From Gemmatimonadales bacterium (GTDB lineage Bacteria; Gemmatimonadota; Gemmatimonadetes; Gemmatimonadales; GWC2-71-9): a stretch of DNA of 8,514 nt. The position numbers were made by a program, and so were the translations under genes. The stretch spans positions 1-8,514 of the forward strand of contig JAUVRV010000093.1 in NCBI GenBank assembly GCA_030597435.1, written 5' to 3'. Under the pieces are notes generated by a model, which had not been told where the DNA came from, searched no databases, and saw only the letters and a program-made list of their open reading frames with translations. This document shows positions 6,660-8,514 of the stretch, piece after piece (positions within the stretch are counted from its first letter, which is position 1; every line of letters begins with the position of its first letter).

Positions 6660-7505
6660 CTATCGTCGTCTCAGAGCTATGTCGCCGCTGAACGATTCGA
6701 GATCGATCCGCGCGCTGCCATTCCCGACGGTAAAGCTGAATTGCCTCCCCTGGCTCCACGTCTCAGTAAGCGTTATGGGAAAGCCAGCATCGAAACTGCC
6801 TGAGAAAGTCGAAACCGATATGGCCGCATTGATGTTCTCGGGGACGGCAACGATCACGTCGCCGGAGTGCGTGCTGAGTTTGTAGCGACCGCCGTCCTCT
6901 ATCATGCCGTCGAAGCGCACCGCGCCATTCACGGTGGTGGCCTCGACTTGAGACGATCGTATGTCAGTGAGGATGATTACGCCGTTGGTCGCGTCAGCTC
7001 TGACACTGCCGGTGACTGCGGACATGCGGATTGAGCCGTTCGTCGAGTAGGCGTTGACGTCACCGACAACATCTCGCAGCTCCAAGTCGCCTTGCACCGA
7101 GTAGAGGTGCACGAACCCTGTAGCACCCGCCACGGTTAGCTCACCGTGGACTGTCTCAACCCGCACCTCGCCCAACTCACCTGCGAGATCGGCGCCGACG
7201 TAGGTGCCTTTGATGTCAACGTCGGTACCGACTGGTACCGTCACTTCCACGTCTACGTTGGCGACCCCTCTGGCCGATCGAGGTCGCAACCGCACGACCG
7301 ATGACGACTGCGAGATCCCCATGCGCGTACGGCTCGAATGATGCGCCACAATACGCATTTCGTTCCGCGCCCACGTCTGCACCACAACCTCCCCCTGGAA
7401 CGCATCTACGTCGAGGCGCGTACCTGGCTGAACGGTGATTACCGTGTCCGTTTGCTGCGGGATTGCGGCGCTGATCAGGACGCTAGCTAGCAATGTGTTC
7501 AACAT
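6660..7505 (-). CDS. DUF4097 (Toastrack-like) beta-repeat secreted protein A
   Basis: The 281-aa product is a second DUF4097-type protein with a clearer repeat ladder: TVHGEL (118-123), SVQGDL (136), STNGSI (154), ATNGVI (172), TVNGAV (191), THSGDV (211-216), TFSGSF (233), VGNGSA (260) and SFSGDI (271), mostly 17-21 residues apart. Glycine of the turn is almost invariant, while the residue before it varies more than in protein B. The signal segment (about 1-16) is short and has no Lys or Arg, which is unusual; no in-frame ATG, GTG or TTG lies between the previous stop and this ATG, so a longer n-region is not available. There is no lipobox. Both paralogues end in a Gly-x-Ile strand and two or three arginines. 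The gene starts 18 nt after the anti-sigma stop, in the same frame, with GAGGG as a possible ribosome site. It is very likely cotranscribed with the sigma and anti-sigma genes. Confidence 0.83.
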   Translation of the reverse strand: MLNTLLASVLISAAIPQQTDTVITVQPGTRLDVDAFQGEVVVQTWARNEMRIVAHHSSRTRMGISQSSSVVRLRPRSARGVANVDVEVTVPVGTDVDIKGTYVGADLAGELGEVRVETVHGELTVAGATGFVHLYSVQGDLELRDVVGDVNAYSTNGSIRMSAVTGSVRADATNGVIILTDIRSSQVEATTVNGAVRFDGMIEDGGRYKLSTHSGDVIVAVPENINAAISVSTFSGSFDAGFPITLTETWSQGRQFSFTVGNGSARIDLESFSGDIALRRR

Positions 7506-7523
7506 CTTCTGAATCCCTCGTTC

Positions 7524-8216
7524 TCAGCTCGCCGCGCTGGCGATTGTTGTCGCGCGCCGCAAGAGCTGGATCTTCTGTTTCATGGTCGCAGCCAGGTGAG
7601 CACTCAGGTAGCGATTGGCTGGATCATCTCTCAGAGCCTCTTGCGCTTCCCCAATGGCCCGATCGATCGTCGCCAGGCTCTGCTCCAGGACCTCAACGGT
7701 GCTGCGATCCAGCCGCTCTCGTGCTTGGCGCAACACGCGTTCCAGCTCGGCTACCGCAGCGTCGTACTCGGCTATGTGGAATCCGACCAACACGGCTTCG
7801 GCCACTGCCGCCTCGGTAATAGCAGCCACCTGGGGAAGCTCGAGTTGAGTAGCTTGTGGCCTCAGTAACAGCGTGGTCGCCGCCGATATCATCACCAGGG
7901 CGATCCCCGCAGCGGCGAGCTGTGGTATGGAGACGGTGATCCGACCACGGCGCCTGGCCTGCCGTTCACCAATGGCCACCACCCCGGGTTCAGGCGACCG
8001 GCGGGTGCCGATCCGTTCGGCCACGCCGCTCCAGAGATCACTGGTTGGCGGCCGGTTCTCCAAGGCTCCGGCCTCAGCTACAACCGCCCGCAGCTGGTCG
8101 ATTGTGTCACGACACTCGGTGCAATCCACGAGGTGAGCCTCGAGTTCCACACGCTCACCCTCGGCTAGATCACCGTCCAGATATTCCGAGAGTCGATCTC
8201 TCCATGTGTCGCGCAT
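7524..8216 (-). CDS. Transmembrane anti-sigma factor with zinc-finger-like (ZAS/zf-HC2) domain
   Basis: Predicted to bind and hold the ECF sigma factor encoded just upstream. Residues 1-40 form an anti-sigma domain with YLDG at 12-15 and the HxxxCxxC signature at H28, C32 and C35. The first zinc ligand found in many relatives (a Cys or His about 12 residues before the Asp of YLDG) is absent; an Arg stands there. A linker leads to one membrane segment at about 100-118, so the C-terminal half is extracytoplasmic. That half (about 133-225) is Ala/Leu/Arg/Glu-rich, helical and probably coiled coil. The start at 8216 is preferred because GGAG (8222-8225) is 5 nt upstream; the adjacent in-frame ATG at 8219 is only 2 nt from it. 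The gene begins about 7-10 nt after the sigma stop, suggesting translational coupling. The class is confident; the signal it senses is unknown. Confidence 0.88.
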   Translation of the reverse strand: MRDTWRDRLSEYLDGDLAEGERVELEAHLVDCTECRDTIDQLRAVVAEAGALENRPPTSDLWSGVAERIGTRRSPEPGVVAIGERQARRRGRITVSIPQLAAAGIALVMISAATTLLLRPQATQLELPQVAAITEAAVAEAVLVGFHIAEYDAAVAELERVLRQARERLDRSTVEVLEQSLATIDRAIGEAQEALRDDPANRYLSAHLAATMKQKIQLLRRATTIASAAS

Positions 8217-8226
8217 CATCTCTCCG

Positions 8227-8514
8227 TTACCGCTCCATATACTGACGCAGGGCCATGCGGGCCCTATGCAGCTGCGCTTTCGAGGTACCCGCGGTCACAC
8301 CGAGCATCTTGCCGATCTCGTGATGCTTGAATCCCTCCACATCGTGCAGCACAAACACCTTCCTTGCGCCCTCCGGCAGGCGACCGATCGCCGACTCGAA
8401 ATCCATTTCCAATTCAGGCGTGGCCTCCCGGGCCGATATTCTCTCGATGATCCCCTCTCCGTCACGCAACCGATCACGTTCCCTTCCCCGAACTGCCCTC
8501 CGCCCGAGAATCAA
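8227..8514 (-). CDS. ECF sigma factor, C-terminal part (5' end outside the window)
   Basis: The last 95 residues of a sigma-70 family ECF sigma factor. The frame is open to the window edge and the first codon in view (TTG, Leu) is internal, so regions 1.2-2.4 lie beyond it. An Arg-rich linker (about residues 5-17 of the visible part) leads to region 4 at about 38-92. The helix-turn-helix EIGKMLGVTAGTSKAQLHRA at 66-85 matches the ECF pattern for -35 recognition. The preceding LPEGARKVFVLHDVEGF is the usual lead-in helix. Its stop is 7 nt before the anti-sigma ATG, the classic arrangement of a sigma with its cognate inhibitor. ECF factors often drive their own operon; that promoter would lie upstream of this gene and cannot be seen. 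It probably directs transcription of the anti-sigma and DUF4097 genes. Confidence 0.92.
   Translation of the reverse strand: MILGRRAVRGRERDRLRDGEGIIERISAREATPELEMDFESAIGRLPEGARKVFVLHDVEGFKHHEIGKMLGVTAGTSKAQLHRARMALRQYMER

Overview
The window looks like a stretch of chromosome from an uncultured or environmental Gram-negative bacterium of moderately high GC. Lipoprotein and secretion signals, an ECF sigma/anti-sigma pair followed by DUF4097 proteins, and a DUF445 protein resemble gene sets common in Gemmatimonadota and related phyla. That phylum guess is inference from protein style; no rRNA or other marker gene is present. I see no tRNA, rRNA, CRISPR array, transposon or phage gene.

Layout, left to right. 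(1) Positions 1-2846, minus strand: a two-gene unit for acidic amino acid or dicarboxylate uptake. A DAACS-family symporter (1629-2846) comes first, followed by an unrelated ESS/GltS-family sodium:glutamate symporter (143-1534). A heptanucleotide repeat and a hairpin lie at the 3' end of the unit. (2) A 46-nt divergent intergenic region (2847-2892). (3) Positions 2893-4455, plus strand: a 520-aa DUF445 membrane protein. It converges, with only 7 nt between stop codons, on (4) a minus-strand predicted lipoprotein zinc metallopeptidase (4463-5656). A nested inverted repeat covers both stop codons. (5) A 150-nt spacer (5657-5806) that is almost entirely polypurine/polypyrimidine, with a 17-bp stem-loop and three perfect copies of a 9-mer. 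(6) Positions 5807-8514, minus strand: a tight gene string in the order ECF sigma factor (5' end outside the window), transmembrane anti-sigma factor, DUF4097 protein A and DUF4097 protein B.

The minus-strand string at the right is the most system-like part. Sigma and anti-sigma genes are 7 nt apart and the anti-sigma gene is 18 nt from the first DUF4097 gene. The two DUF4097 proteins are secreted, differ in sequence, and consist of a ladder of short beta-strand repeats. The simplest reading is an envelope-stress or surface-sensing circuit: a membrane anti-sigma with a helical extracytoplasmic domain holds the sigma factor, and exported beta-repeat proteins are its partners or outputs. The metallopeptidase lies downstream in the same direction but behind the hairpin spacer, so whether it belongs to the same transcript is open.
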